The position numbers and the translations under genes are program-made. A stretch of 64,000 bases of DNA from assembly GCF_014653575.1 (NCBI RefSeq), contig NZ_BNAQ01000001.1:186001-250000 (forward strand), given 5' to 3'. Shown one piece after another: positions 1 to 8,532 of the stretch (positions are counted from its first letter, which is position 1; each line of letters opens with the position of its first letter). The notes below the pieces were generated by a model. That model had not been told where the DNA came from and did not search any database. It worked only from the letters and a program-made list of their open reading frames with translations. This DNA comes from Sphingomonas glacialis (GTDB lineage Bacteria; Pseudomonadota; Alphaproteobacteria; Sphingomonadales; Sphingomonadaceae).

Positions 1-43
1 CCTGTCTGCTATAGCGCGGTCACGCGCATCGTGGAGAGGACCA

Positions 44-1123
44 ATGGCGTATCGTTATGTAGCCGCCGTGCTGGCGTGTGGAACCGCATCGCTCGCGCTG
101 GCGCAGGATCGCGCCCCTGATGGCCGGCGCTATCTTTCGCAACCGCTCGTCACGTCGATCTACACCGCCGATCCGTCGGCACACGTCTTCAATGGCAAGA
201 TCTACATCTACCCGTCGCACGACGTGCCGACCGAGACCCCCGACGACGATCTCGGCAATCAATATGCGATGCACGATTATCGCGTGCTGAAGATGGACAA
301 GATCGGCGCCCCCGTCACCGTCGGCCCGGTCGCGCTCGACGTCCGCCAAGTCCCCTGGGCTTCGCAGCAGATGTGGGCGCCCGACGCTGCCTATAAGAAC
401 GGCACCTATTACCTTTATTTCCCGGCGCGCGACAAAACCAAGGACAAGAACGGCCTCGGCAAGTTCATGGTCGGCGTCGCGACGTCGAAAAGCCCGATGG
501 GCCCGTTCAAGGCCGAGCCCAAACCGATCGCGGGCGCCTTCTCGATGGACCCGGCGGTGTTCACCGACAGCGACGGCAAGAGCTACCTCTATTTCGGCGG
601 GATCTGGGGTGGGCAGCTCCAGCGCTGGAAGAACGGCACCTTCGATCCCAACGGCAGCGACACCGATCTCGGCCAGGACACCAAGCCCGCGCTGACTGGC
701 AAGGTCGCGCGGCTCAACCCTGATATGAAGAGCCTCGCCGAGACGCCGCACGACGCGGTGATCCTCGACGAAGCGGGGAAGCCCGTGCTCGGCGGCGATC
801 ACGACAAGCGCTTCTTCGAGGCGTCGTGGATGTTCAAGCGCGGCGGGCACTATTATTACACCTACTCGACCGGCGACACGCACTTCCTCAACTATGCGAC
901 GGGCACCAGTCCGTACGGCCCGTTCACCTATCGCGGGCATATCATGAACCCCGTCCAGGGCTGGACGACGCATCACTCGATCATCGAGACCGGCGGAAAG
1001 TGGTGGCTCTTCTATGCCGACACGCAGCTCAGCGGGAAGAACCACCTGCGCAACGTGAAGCTGACCGAGCTCACCTTCAACGCTGACGGGACGATCAAGA
1101 CGATCGATCCGCTCGTCAAATAA
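44..1123 (+). CDS. Secreted glycoside hydrolase family 43 (beta-xylosidase / arabinofuranosidase type)
   Basis: The 359-residue protein starts with a short signal peptide (hydrophobic core about residues 5-20, cleavage probably after ALA-20), so it should act in the periplasm or outside the cell. The five-bladed propeller family GH43 is indicated by the catalytic triad arrangement: general base Asp43 in TADPSAHVF, pKa-modulating Asp169 in SMDPAVF and general acid Glu259 in FFEASW. Family members release xylose or arabinose from xylan and arabinan side chains. The gene is followed after 8 bp by xylulokinase and then xylose isomerase, so it probably feeds pentose into that operon. A GGAGAGGA ribosome binding site precedes the ATG. 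The exact sugar specificity cannot be read from the sequence. Confidence 0.88.
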   Translation: MAYRYVAAVLACGTASLALAQDRAPDGRRYLSQPLVTSIYTADPSAHVFNGKIYIYPSHDVPTETPDDDLGNQYAMHDYRVLKMDKIGAPVTVGPVALDVRQVPWASQQMWAPDAAYKNGTYYLYFPARDKTKDKNGLGKFMVGVATSKSPMGPFKAEPKPIAGAFSMDPAVFTDSDGKSYLYFGGIWGGQLQRWKNGTFDPNGSDTDLGQDTKPALTGKVARLNPDMKSLAETPHDAVILDEAGKPVLGGDHDKRFFEASWMFKRGGHYYYTYSTGDTHFLNYATGTSPYGPFTYRGHIMNPVQGWTTHHSIIETGGKWWLFYADTQLSGKNHLRNVKLTELTFNADGTIKTIDPLVK

Positions 1124-1131
1124 GGCAGACG

Positions 1132-2586
1132 ATGTTTCTCGGAATCGATATCGGCACGTCGGGTGTCAAGGCCGTCGTCCTCGACACGCATGGCGCGGTC
1201 GTCGGCCAGGGCGTCGCGGCGCTCACCGTCCAGCGCCCTCACCCCTTGTGGTCCGAACAGGACCCCGAGGATTGGTGGAAGGCGACGACCGCCGCAGTGC
1301 TCGCGATCGACCCCGAGGTCCGCCGGTCGGTCCGCGGGATCGGGCTCGCCGGGCAGATGCACGGTGCGACCCTGCTCGGTGCGAACGATAAACCGCTCCG
1401 CTCCGCGATCCTGTGGAACGACGGGCGCTCGTTCGCGGAATGCGCGGCGCTCGAGGAGACCACGGGCGATTTCCGCACCATCGGCGGCAATATCGTGATG
1501 CCGGGCTTCACCGCCCCCAAGCTTGAATGGGTGCGGCGGCATGAGCCTGAGATCTTCGCGCAGGTCGCGACGGTGCTGCTGCCCAAGGATTACGTCCGCT
1601 TGCGGATGACCGGCGAGAAAGCGTCCGACATGTCAGATTCGGCGGGCACGCTGTGGCTCGACGTCGCTGGCCGGCGCTGGAGCGAGACGTTGCTCGCCGC
1701 CTGCGGGCTGACCCAGGCGCAGATGCCGCGGCTGGTCGAGGGCACCGACGTCGCGGGCACCCTGCGCGCCGATATCGCCGAGGCGTGGGGCATTCCGCAG
1801 GTCCCCGTCGCGGGCGGCGCTGGCGACAATGCCGGTGGTGCGGCGGGGGTCGGTGTCGTCACCGACGGCAAGGCCTTGCTATCGCTCGGCACGTCGGGCG
1901 TGATCTTCGTCGCCAACGACGCGTTCCGGCCCAACCCGGCGCGCGCGGTCCACGCCTTCTGCCACTGCCTGCCCGATATGTGGCACCAGATGTCGGTCCA
2001 CCTCAGCGCGGCATCGTGCATCGACTGGGTCGCGCGGCTCACCGGCGCGAGTGGTGCTGCCGAACTGTTCCAGCGCGCCGAAGCGGCGGGTGCTGCCAAT
2101 GGTCCCGAGATCTTCCTCCCCTATCTCTCGGGCGAACGCACCCCGCACAACGACGCGCAGGTCCGCGGCGCCTTTATCGGGCTCGACAACGACACCGACG
2201 CCAACCGCCTCGCGCAGGCGGTGCTCGAAGGTGTCGCGTTTGCGCTCGCAGACGGGCTCGACGTGCTGCGCGAAGCCGGAACCGAGGTCGCCGAACTCGC
2301 GGTGATCGGCGGCGGCGCACGCTCGCATTATTGGGGCGAGACGCTCGCCGCCGCGATGGACGTGCCGTTGGTCTACCTCCAGGGCGGCGAGGTCGGTCCC
2401 GCGCTCGGTGCCGCGCGGCTCGCGCAGATCGCGGTCGATGGCGGAACGCCCGCCGAAGTCTGCGTCGCACCGCCCGTCTCGCACCGCATCGCCCCCAATG
2501 CCGAACTGGTCCGCCGCCTCGCCCCCAAAAAGGCGACGTTCAAGGCGGCCTATTCGCGCATCTCCCCGCTCACCGCATCCAACTGA
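1132..2586 (+). CDS. xylB: Xylulokinase
   Basis: This 484-residue FGGY-family kinase phosphorylates D-xylulose to D-xylulose 5-phosphate for the pentose phosphate pathway. The N-terminal ATPase phosphate loop GIDIGTSGVKAVVLD, the substrate motif GLAGQMHGATLL (residues about 73-85) and the second-domain motifs GAGDNAGGAAGVG and LSLGTSGVIF are all present, as is the C-terminal adenosine motif VIGGGARSHYW. The length is normal for bacterial xylulokinase. The gene sits between the GH43 enzyme (8-bp gap) and xylose isomerase (18-bp gap) and is surely cotranscribed with them. Confidence 0.95.
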   Translation: MFLGIDIGTSGVKAVVLDTHGAVVGQGVAALTVQRPHPLWSEQDPEDWWKATTAAVLAIDPEVRRSVRGIGLAGQMHGATLLGANDKPLRSAILWNDGRSFAECAALEETTGDFRTIGGNIVMPGFTAPKLEWVRRHEPEIFAQVATVLLPKDYVRLRMTGEKASDMSDSAGTLWLDVAGRRWSETLLAACGLTQAQMPRLVEGTDVAGTLRADIAEAWGIPQVPVAGGAGDNAGGAAGVGVVTDGKALLSLGTSGVIFVANDAFRPNPARAVHAFCHCLPDMWHQMSVHLSAASCIDWVARLTGASGAAELFQRAEAAGAANGPEIFLPYLSGERTPHNDAQVRGAFIGLDNDTDANRLAQAVLEGVAFALADGLDVLREAGTEVAELAVIGGGARSHYWGETLAAAMDVPLVYLQGGEVGPALGAARLAQIAVDGGTPAEVCVAPPVSHRIAPNAELVRRLAPKKATFKAAYSRISPLTASN

Positions 2587-2604
2587 CACCCAAGGAGCGC
2601 CCCG

Positions 2605-3915
2605 ATGGCCACCGATTTCTTCGCCGACATTCCGCAGATCGCCTTCAAGGGCCCCGAGACCGACGACGAGCTCGCCTATCGCTATTACGACAAGGACCGC
2701 GTCGTCATGGGCAAGCGGATGGAAGACCATCTGCGCTTCGCCGCGTGCTTCTGGCACACCTTCTGCTGGCCCGGCTCGGACGTGTTCGGTGGCGGGACCT
2801 TCAACCGCCCGTGGCATGCCGGCGCGAACGATTCGGCCGCGGCCGCGCAGAAGCGCGAAGTCGCGTTCGATTTCTTCACCAAGCTCGACATCCCCTTCTA
2901 CACCTTCCACGACGTCGACGTGATGGCCGATGCCGCCACCATCACCGAGCATCGCCGCAACTTCGCCGAAGCGGTCGATCATCTCGAGAAGCTCCAGGCC
3001 TCGTCGGGCCGCAAGCTGCTGTGGGGCACGGCGAACCTGTTCAGCCACCCGCGCTTCGCCGCCGGCGGCGCGACCAACCCTGACCCGCAAGTCTTCGCGT
3101 TCGGCGCAATGCAGGTCCGCGACGCGCTCGAAGCGACGCATCGCCTCGGCGGCGCCAACTACGTGCTGTGGGGCGGTCGCGAAGGCTATGAGACGCTGCT
3201 CAACACCGATCTCAAGCGCGAGCTCGACAATCTCGGCCGCTTCCTCAACCTCGTGGTCGAGCACAAGCACAAGATCGGCTTCACCGGCACGATCCTGATC
3301 GAGCCAAAGCCGTTCGAGCCGACCAAGCACCAGTACGATTTCGACACCGCGACGGTGTACGGCTTCCTCAAGCGCTACGGCCTCGAGAACGAGGTCAAGG
3401 TCAATATCGAGGCGAACCACGCGACGCTCGCCAGCCACACTTTCGAGCATGAGATCGCGACCGCGGCCGCGCTCGGCATCTTCGGCTCGATCGACGCGAA
3501 CCGCGGCGATCCGCAGAATGGCTGGGATACCGACCAGTTCCCCAATTCGGTCGAGGAACTGACGCTCGCCAATCTCGAGATCATCCGCGCGGGCGGCTTC
3601 ACCACCGGCGGGTTCAATTTCGACGCGAAGGTGCGGCGCCAGTCGATGGACGCGGTCGATCTATTCCACGGCCATGTCGGCGCGATCGACGTCGTCGCCA
3701 AGGGCCTGCTCAATGCAGCAGCGCTGATCGAGGACGGGCGCCTCGATGCGATCAAGACCGAGCGCTATGCCGGCTGGGATGCCGATTTCGGCCAGAAGAT
3801 CGGGTCGCTCGACCTGGCGGCGATCGCCGATCTCGCGGTCGAGCAGGGCATCGACCCACAGCCGCGCTCGGGCCGGCAGGAGCGGATCGAGAACCTCATC
3901 AACCGCTTCATCTGA
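2605..3915 (+). CDS. xylA: Xylose isomerase (class II)
   Basis: The 436-residue enzyme converts D-xylose to D-xylulose in the cytoplasm using two divalent metal ions. Diagnostic segments are [14 protein letters not shown] near the N terminus, FHDVDV (catalytic His region), LWGGREGYE, the metal-binding run [17 protein letters not shown], and [13 protein letters not shown]. The length (about 436-440) is that of the larger class II enzymes. It is the last gene of the GH43-xylB-xylA operon, with an AAGGAG site upstream of the ATG and a strong GC hairpin ten bases after the stop. Confidence 0.97.
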   Translation: MATDFFADIPQIAFKGPETDDELAYRYYDKDRVVMGKRMEDHLRFAACFWHTFCWPGSDVFGGGTFNRPWHAGANDSAAAAQKREVAFDFFTKLDIPFYTFHDVDVMADAATITEHRRNFAEAVDHLEKLQASSGRKLLWGTANLFSHPRFAAGGATNPDPQVFAFGAMQVRDALEATHRLGGANYVLWGGREGYETLLNTDLKRELDNLGRFLNLVVEHKHKIGFTGTILIEPKPFEPTKHQYDFDTATVYGFLKRYGLENEVKVNIEANHATLASHTFEHEIATAAALGIFGSIDANRGDPQNGWDTDQFPNSVEELTLANLEIIRAGGFTTGGFNFDAKVRRQSMDAVDLFHGHVGAIDVVAKGLLNAAALIEDGRLDAIKTERYAGWDADFGQKIGSLDLAAIADLAVEQGIDPQPRSGRQERIENLINRFI

Positions 3916-3924
3916 TCAAGCGGT

Positions 3925-3953
3925 CGGCCCGTCCGTTTCGCGCGGACGGGCCG
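3925..3953 (+). terminator. Terminator hairpin after xylA
   Basis: An 11-bp perfect stem (CGGCCCGTCCG paired with CGGACGGGCCG, loop of 7) lies just downstream of the xylose isomerase stop. There is no clear T tract, so termination efficiency is uncertain. Confidence 0.7.
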
Positions 3954-3983
3954 ATCTCCCGACGAGCCCTTGCGCTGGTCGCC

Positions 3984-4012
3984 TTGTACTCTGCGCCGGC
4001 AGCTTCTATTAT
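3984..4012 (+). promoter_or_regulatory. Sigma-70-type promoter of the semialdehyde dehydrogenase gene
   Basis: TTGTAC (3984-3989) and TATTAT (4007-4012) are separated by exactly 17 bp and end 27 bp before the start codon at 4040. Both hexamers are close to consensus. An operator-like 11-mer at 4011-4021 overlaps the -10 box, the usual place for a repressor. Confidence 0.6.
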
Positions 4013-4021
4013 GTCGGACTA
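4011..4021 (+). promoter_or_regulatory. Operator-like site A (ATGTCGGACTA)
   Basis: This 11-mer matches TNGTCNGACNA at all but the first position (the reverse strand reads TAGTCCGACAT). The same pattern occurs at 12893-12903 and 16869-16879, each time in front of pentose genes. The form resembles operators of FadR-type GntR repressors (TNGTNNNACNA). It overlaps the -10 box at 4007-4012. Confidence 0.5.
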
Positions 4022-4039
4022 ATTCAAGGAACAGTATCT

Positions 4040-5620
4040 ATGATCGACGGAGCGATTTTGGTCGGTGCCGAGCAACGGCAGGCGACGACGCGATTTTCGG
4101 GGATCGACCCTTCGACCGGCGCGACCCTCACCCCCGATTTCTCCTCGGCCGGCACCGATGCCGTGGCCGATGCCGCCGCGCTCGCCGAAGCGGCCTTCCC
4201 CGAATATGCGGCGACCGATCCCGAAACGCGCGCGACCTTCCTCGAGGCGATCGCCGATGCGATCGTCGCGATCGGCGACGAACTGATCGACCGCGCCGTC
4301 CAGGAAAGCGGCCTGCCCCGCCCGCGGATCGAAGGCGAGCGTGGCCGTACCGTCGGCCAGCTGCGGCTGTTCGCGACCGTCGTCCGCCAGGGCGACTGGC
4401 TCGACGCGACGATCGACCCGGCGCTTCCCGACCGCGCGCCGCTGCCGCGCCCCGATCTGCGCCGCGTCAATGTGGCGGTAGGCCCCGTCGCGGTGTTCGG
4501 CGCGTCGAACTTCCCGCTCGCTTTCTCGGTCGCCGGCGGTGACACCGCGTCGGCGCTCGCCGCGGGTTGCCCGGTGATCGTCAAGGGCCATCCGTCGCAT
4601 CCCGGCACCGGCGAACTCGTCGCGCGCGCGATCGCCAGCGCGGTCGCCAAGTGCGGCCTGCCCGCTGGCACCTTCTCCTATCTGCCCGGCGAGACCAACG
4701 ATCTCGGCGGCGCGCTCGTCGCCGATCCGCGGATCAAGGCGGTCGGCTTCACCGGCTCGCGCGGCGGTGGCCTGGCGCTCGTCAAGATCGCGGCACAGCG
4801 CGCCGAGCCGATCCCGGTCTATGCCGAAATGTCGAGCATCAACCCGGTGATCCTCTTCCCCGCAGCGCTCGCCGCGCGCGGTGCCGCGCTGGCGACCGCG
4901 TTCGTCCAGTCGCTGACGATGGGCGCAGGCCAGTTCTGCACCAATCCCGGCCTCGTCCTCGCGATCGACAGCCCAGAGCTGGATGCTTTCGTCAATGCGG
5001 CGGGCGTCGCCTTGGGTGGCAGCCAGCCCGCGACGATGCTCTCGCCCGGCATCCATGACAGCTTCGAAAAGGGCGTCGCCGCGCTCGCCGAACACGGTTC
5101 GGTCCGGACCGTCGCGCGCGGTTGCGCGAGCACCGGCGCCAACCAAGCAGTCGGCGCGCTGTTCGACACTGATGCCGCCGCTTTCCTCGCCGACAGCGCG
5201 CTCGGGCATGAAGTGTTCGGCTCGTCGGCAGTCGTCGTGCGCTGCACCGACCTTGCCGAGCTGACGCGCGTCGTCGCCGGGCTCGAAGGCCAGCTGACCG
5301 CGACGCTCCAGATCGATGCCGACGATCACGCCGCCGCGGCCAAGTTCCTCCCCGCGCTCGCCGGTCGAGTTGGGCGGATCCTCGCCAACGGCTGGCCGAC
5401 CGGGGTCGAGGTGAGCCACGCGATGGTGCACGGCGGCCCCTTCCCCGCCACCAGTGACGGGCGGACGACTTCGGTCGGCACGCTCGCCATCTACCGCTTC
5501 CTGCGGCCGGTGTGCTTCCAGAACTTGCCGGCGGAGTTGCTCCCGGCAGCGATCGCGCCCGACAATGCGTGGCACGTCGCGCGCCGGATCGAGGGCGTTC
5601 GCGAAGCCTCGCCGCGGTAA
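4040..5620 (+). CDS. Alpha-ketoglutaric semialdehyde (2,5-dioxopentanoate) dehydrogenase
   Basis: This 526-residue aldehyde dehydrogenase superfamily protein oxidises alpha-ketoglutaric semialdehyde to 2-oxoglutarate, the last step of both the Weimberg xylose pathway and oxidative L-arabinose catabolism. Key features are the cofactor region [10 protein letters not shown], the loop GFTGSRGGG, catalytic Glu263 in AEMSSINP and nucleophile Cys300 in [10 protein letters not shown]; the longer size and the FCTNPG context are typical of the KGSADH subfamily rather than general ALDHs. The reading frame is open further upstream, but ATG 4040 follows an AAGGAACAG site and a good promoter, so I chose it. 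It has its own promoter and operator and is followed by a 144-bp gap before the xylX operon. Gene names differ between organisms, so none is given. Confidence 0.92.
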   Translation: MIDGAILVGAEQRQATTRFSGIDPSTGATLTPDFSSAGTDAVADAAALAEAAFPEYAATDPETRATFLEAIADAIVAIGDELIDRAVQESGLPRPRIEGERGRTVGQLRLFATVVRQGDWLDATIDPALPDRAPLPRPDLRRVNVAVGPVAVFGASNFPLAFSVAGGDTASALAAGCPVIVKGHPSHPGTGELVARAIASAVAKCGLPAGTFSYLPGETNDLGGALVADPRIKAVGFTGSRGGGLALVKIAAQRAEPIPVYAEMSSINPVILFPAALAARGAALATAFVQSLTMGAGQFCTNPGLVLAIDSPELDAFVNAAGVALGGSQPATMLSPGIHDSFEKGVAALAEHGSVRTVARGCASTGANQAVGALFDTDAAAFLADSALGHEVFGSSAVVVRCTDLAELTRVVAGLEGQLTATLQIDADDHAAAAKFLPALAGRVGRILANGWPTGVEVSHAMVHGGPFPATSDGRTTSVGTLAIYRFLRPVCFQNLPAELLPAAIAPDNAWHVARRIEGVREASPR

Positions 5621-5699
5621 AACCCTGCGCGCTGCGGCGGGCGATGGCCTGCCGCGGCGATGCCGCAAGCGGCGGATCGGACGCACCGATTTCGCGCTC

Positions 5700-5737
5700 T
5701 TGACACATCGCTTCACGTCGTGTTGGTAGCGCTATCA
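5700..5737 (+). promoter_or_regulatory. xylX operon regulatory region with LacI/XylR-like palindrome
   Basis: A consensus -35 box TTGACA (5700-5705) is followed by the near-perfect palindrome TGGTAGCGCTATCA (5724-5737), centred on AGCGCT. This is the style of LacI-family operators and resembles the XylR operator of Caulobacter xylose promoters. I cannot assign a convincing -10 box at the ideal distance. It lies 27 bp before the xylX start codon. Confidence 0.5.
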
Positions 5738-5764
5738 GATATAAAAACGTGACGGGAGTTGAGG

Positions 5765-6898
5765 ATGGCGGGCAGCAGCGACCCACAGCGGTCTGCACTG
5801 GCGGCGGACTGGCAGAGCGGGACGTTCCTCGGACGGATCGAAAGCGCCGATGGCCCCTCGCCGGTTCTGCTCGTCCGCGGCGAATTGTTCGACATGGCGC
5901 GCGTCGCCCCGACTGTCTCGGCGCTCGTCGAAGCGGGGGATTTCAGCGGCACTGGCGGCGTCTCGCTCGGCGTATTCGACCCGTCGGCCGTCACCCTGCT
6001 CAGCCCCGTCGACCTGCAATGCGTCAAGGCATGCGGCGTCACCTTCGCAGTCTCGGCGATCGAGCGCGTCATCGAGGAACGCGCGCGCGGCGATTCGCGC
6101 GCGGCGGCGGACATCCGCGCGCGGCTCGAAACGCGCGTCGGCGGTTCGATCCGCGCGGTCGTGCCTGGCTCGACCGAGGCCGCCGACCTCAAGCAAGCGC
6201 TGATCGACGACGGGATGTGGTCGCAATATCTCGAAGTCGCGATCGGCCCCGATGCCGAGGTGTTCACCAAGGCACCCGTGCTCTCGACGGTCGGCGGCGA
6301 TGCCGAGATCGGCATCCGCTCGGATTCGACCTGGAACAACCCCGAACCCGAGATCGCCCTGCTCGTCGACAGCCGAGGCACCGTCGTCGGCGCGACCCTC
6401 GGCAACGACGTCAACCTGCGCGATTTCGAAGGCCGCTCGGCGCTGCTGCTCGGCAAGGCCAAGGACAACAATGCCTCGTGCTCGCTCGGGCCGATGGTCC
6501 GCCTGTTCAACGCGAGCTTCGGCATCGACGATGTCCGCTCGGCCGAATTGCGGCTGCGGATCGAAGGCGAGGACGGCTATGTCCTCGACGGCGCGAGCAA
6601 CATGGCCGAGATCAGCCGCGATCCGCTCGACCTGGTTCGCCAGACGCTCAGCGAACATCAATATCCCGACGGCTTCGTGCTGTTCCTCGGTACCCTTTTC
6701 GCACCCGTGCAGGACCGCGACGAGCCGGGCCGCGGTTTCACCCACAAGGTCGGCGACAGTGTGACGATCGAAAGCGCGCGGCTCGGGCGCCTCGTCAATC
6801 GCGTCGTCACCTCGCGCGATGCCGCGCCCTGGACGATCGGGATCAGCGCGTTTTTCGCAAATCTCGCCGCACGCGGCCTGTTGGGAGCAACTCAGTGA
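5765..6898 (+). CDS. xylX: 2-keto-3-deoxy-D-xylonate dehydratase (FAH family)
   Basis: The 377-residue protein belongs to the fumarylacetoacetate hydrolase fold and matches the Caulobacter-type XylX, which dehydrates 2-keto-3-deoxyxylonate to alpha-ketoglutaric semialdehyde. Recognisable segments are LLSPVDLQCVKACGVTFA, EPEIALLVDSRGTVVGATLGNDVN, the FAH-like run ALLLGKAKDNNASCSLGP and GFVLFLGTLFAPVQDRD. ATG 5765 has GGGAG six bases upstream; a TTG two codons earlier lies too close to that site. The stop overlaps the GTG start of the next gene (GTGA), so translation is coupled. First gene of a four-gene operon for xylose oxidation and uptake. Confidence 0.9.
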   Translation: MAGSSDPQRSALAADWQSGTFLGRIESADGPSPVLLVRGELFDMARVAPTVSALVEAGDFSGTGGVSLGVFDPSAVTLLSPVDLQCVKACGVTFAVSAIERVIEERARGDSRAAADIRARLETRVGGSIRAVVPGSTEAADLKQALIDDGMWSQYLEVAIGPDAEVFTKAPVLSTVGGDAEIGIRSDSTWNNPEPEIALLVDSRGTVVGATLGNDVNLRDFEGRSALLLGKAKDNNASCSLGPMVRLFNASFGIDDVRSAELRLRIEGEDGYVLDGASNMAEISRDPLDLVRQTLSEHQYPDGFVLFLGTLFAPVQDRDEPGRGFTHKVGDSVTIESARLGRLVNRVVTSRDAAPWTIGISAFFANLAARGLLGATQ

Positions 6899-7641
6899 GC
6901 GGTGCCGTCTATCCAAGTCTCGTCGGCAAGCGCGTGTTGGTCACCGGCGGCGGCAGCGGGATCGGCGCTGCGCTGGTCGAAGCGTTCGCGGCGCAGCAGG
7001 CAAACGTCGCGTTCATCGACATCGACCAGGAAGCCGGCGAAGCGACCGCGGCGAAGTTCGCGCCCGGCCGGTTCCACGCTTGCGACCTGCGCGACATCGA
7101 CGCGCTCACCGCGACGATCGCCAAGATCTCGACCGAGCTCGGCGGGATCGACATCCTCATCAACAATGCCGCGCGCGACGACCGCCATACGATCGAGGAA
7201 GTGACGCCCGCTTATTGGGATGAGCGGATGGCGACCAACCTCCGCCACCTGTTCTTCGCCGCCCAGGCCGTGGTCCCCGGCATGAAGGCCGCGGGCGGCG
7301 GCGTGATCGTCAATTTCGGGTCGATCAGCTGGCATCTGGGTCTCCCCGACTTAGTTCTCTACCAGACCGCCAAGGCCGCGATCGAAGGCCTCACGCGCAG
7401 CCTCGCGCGCGATCTCGGCCGCGACAACATCCGCGTCACGACGATCGTCCCCGGCAATATCCAGACCCCGCGGCAAGAACGCTGGTACACCCCCGAGGGC
7501 GAGGCCGAGATCGTCGCCGCGCAATGCCTCGATGGCCGCATTCAGCCGTCCGACGTCGCATCGCTCGCGCTGTTCCTCGCTTCGGACGATGCGCGGATGT
7601 GCACCGGCCATGACTATTTCGTGGACGCGGGCTGGCGCTGA
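6895..7641 (+). CDS. D-xylose 1-dehydrogenase (SDR family)
   Basis: This 248-residue short-chain dehydrogenase has the same length as, and extended similarity to, the NAD-dependent D-xylose dehydrogenase of the Weimberg pathway. It shows the cofactor motif TGGGSGIG (about residues 16-23), the INNAARDDRH segment, the catalytic Ser in NFGSISWHLGL and the YxxxK pair in VLYQTAK, plus the characteristic QERWYTPEGEAEIVAAQCL run. It oxidises D-xylose to xylono-lactone. The GTG start overlaps the xylX stop and the stop overlaps the next ATG (TGATG), so all three genes are translationally coupled. In Caulobacter this enzyme is called XylB, a name used here for xylulokinase, so I leave the symbol empty. 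Confidence 0.92.
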   Translation: MSGAVYPSLVGKRVLVTGGGSGIGAALVEAFAAQQANVAFIDIDQEAGEATAAKFAPGRFHACDLRDIDALTATIAKISTELGGIDILINNAARDDRHTIEEVTPAYWDERMATNLRHLFFAAQAVVPGMKAAGGGVIVNFGSISWHLGLPDLVLYQTAKAAIEGLTRSLARDLGRDNIRVTTIVPGNIQTPRQERWYTPEGEAEIVAAQCLDGRIQPSDVASLALFLASDDARMCTGHDYFVDAGWR

Positions 7642-8507
7642 TGGTCGGGGCGGTACGCTCGGTCCAGCCGATCGGCGCGATCCTCGGCGAAGGGCCGGTC
7701 TGGCATGACGCGGCCTTGTGGTTCGTCGACATCAAGCGCCCGCGGATCTACCGCTTCGATCCGGCGCGCGATGCGCTACAGCACTGGGACGCGCCGGGCG
7801 AAGTCGGCTGGGTGTTGCCGCGCGCGAACGGCGGGACGATCGCCGGGCTCGCTTCGGGTCTCCACACCTTCGATTCCGTCAGCGGGCAGTTTACGCACCT
7901 GTTCGATCCCGAGACGCACCTCCCCGGCAACCGCCTCAACGATGCGACCACCGATGCGATGGGCCGCATCTGGTTCGGCAGCATGGACAATGCCGAGCAG
8001 GACGCGAGCGGCCGGCTCTATCGCGCCGATCCGCACGGCAGCACCGACAGCGGCCTCGCCCCCGTCGTCATCACCAACGGCCCGGCGATCGCGCCCGACG
8101 GCGGCACGCTCTACCACACCGATACGCTAGGCCGGAGCGTGTGGCGCGTCGTCCTCAACGACGACGGCACGCTCGCCGCGCCGACGCTGTTCTGCGAGAT
8201 CGCACCCGGCGAAGGCCATCCCGATGGCTCGACGATCGATGCCGAAGGCTGTGTCTGGGTCGCGCTGTTCGGCGGCTGGGGCGTGCGGCGCTATGATCCC
8301 GCCGGCGCGCTGATCGAGACGGTGGAATTCCCCGTCGCCAACGTCACCAAGATCGCCTTCGGCGGCCCCGAGCTGCGCACCGCCTATGCAACAACCGCGC
8401 GCAAGGGCCTGACACGACAGGATTTGCAAGCGCAGCCGCTCGCCGGCAATCTCTTCGCGTTCGACGCCGGCGTGTGCGGCCTGCCCGTCTATCCAGCAAA
8501 ACTATAA
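7641..8507 (+). CDS. xylC: D-xylonolactonase (SMP-30/gluconolactonase family)
   Basis: The 288-residue six-bladed propeller hydrolyses the pentonolactone made by the preceding dehydrogenase. Metal-binding residues of the SMP-30 family are visible: Glu in ILGEGPVWHD near residue 15, Asn in LPGNRLNDATTDAMGRIWFGS, and Asp in HPDGSTIDAEGCVWVA. The gene overlaps the dehydrogenase by one base and is followed by the permease after 25 bp. Since no second lactonase is seen, it may also serve L-arabinonolactone; that is inference. Confidence 0.92.
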   Translation: MVGAVRSVQPIGAILGEGPVWHDAALWFVDIKRPRIYRFDPARDALQHWDAPGEVGWVLPRANGGTIAGLASGLHTFDSVSGQFTHLFDPETHLPGNRLNDATTDAMGRIWFGSMDNAEQDASGRLYRADPHGSTDSGLAPVVITNGPAIAPDGGTLYHTDTLGRSVWRVVLNDDGTLAAPTLFCEIAPGEGHPDGSTIDAEGCVWVALFGGWGVRRYDPAGALIETVEFPVANVTKIAFGGPELRTAYATTARKGLTRQDLQAQPLAGNLFAFDAGVCGLPVYPAKL

Positions 8508-8532
8508 ACGATTTCAGGAGCGGAAAAACGAT

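Noticed and set aside
1..43. CTATAGCGCGGTCA (9-22) as a firm operator
   Set aside because: Only about 9 of 14 bases agree with the 5724-5737 palindrome. I mention it as weak support, not as a feature.
1879..3450. 523-codon open frame antisense to xylulokinase and xylose isomerase
   Set aside because: The sense strand has two unmistakable enzymes; the antisense product is low-complexity Glu/Arg/Val.
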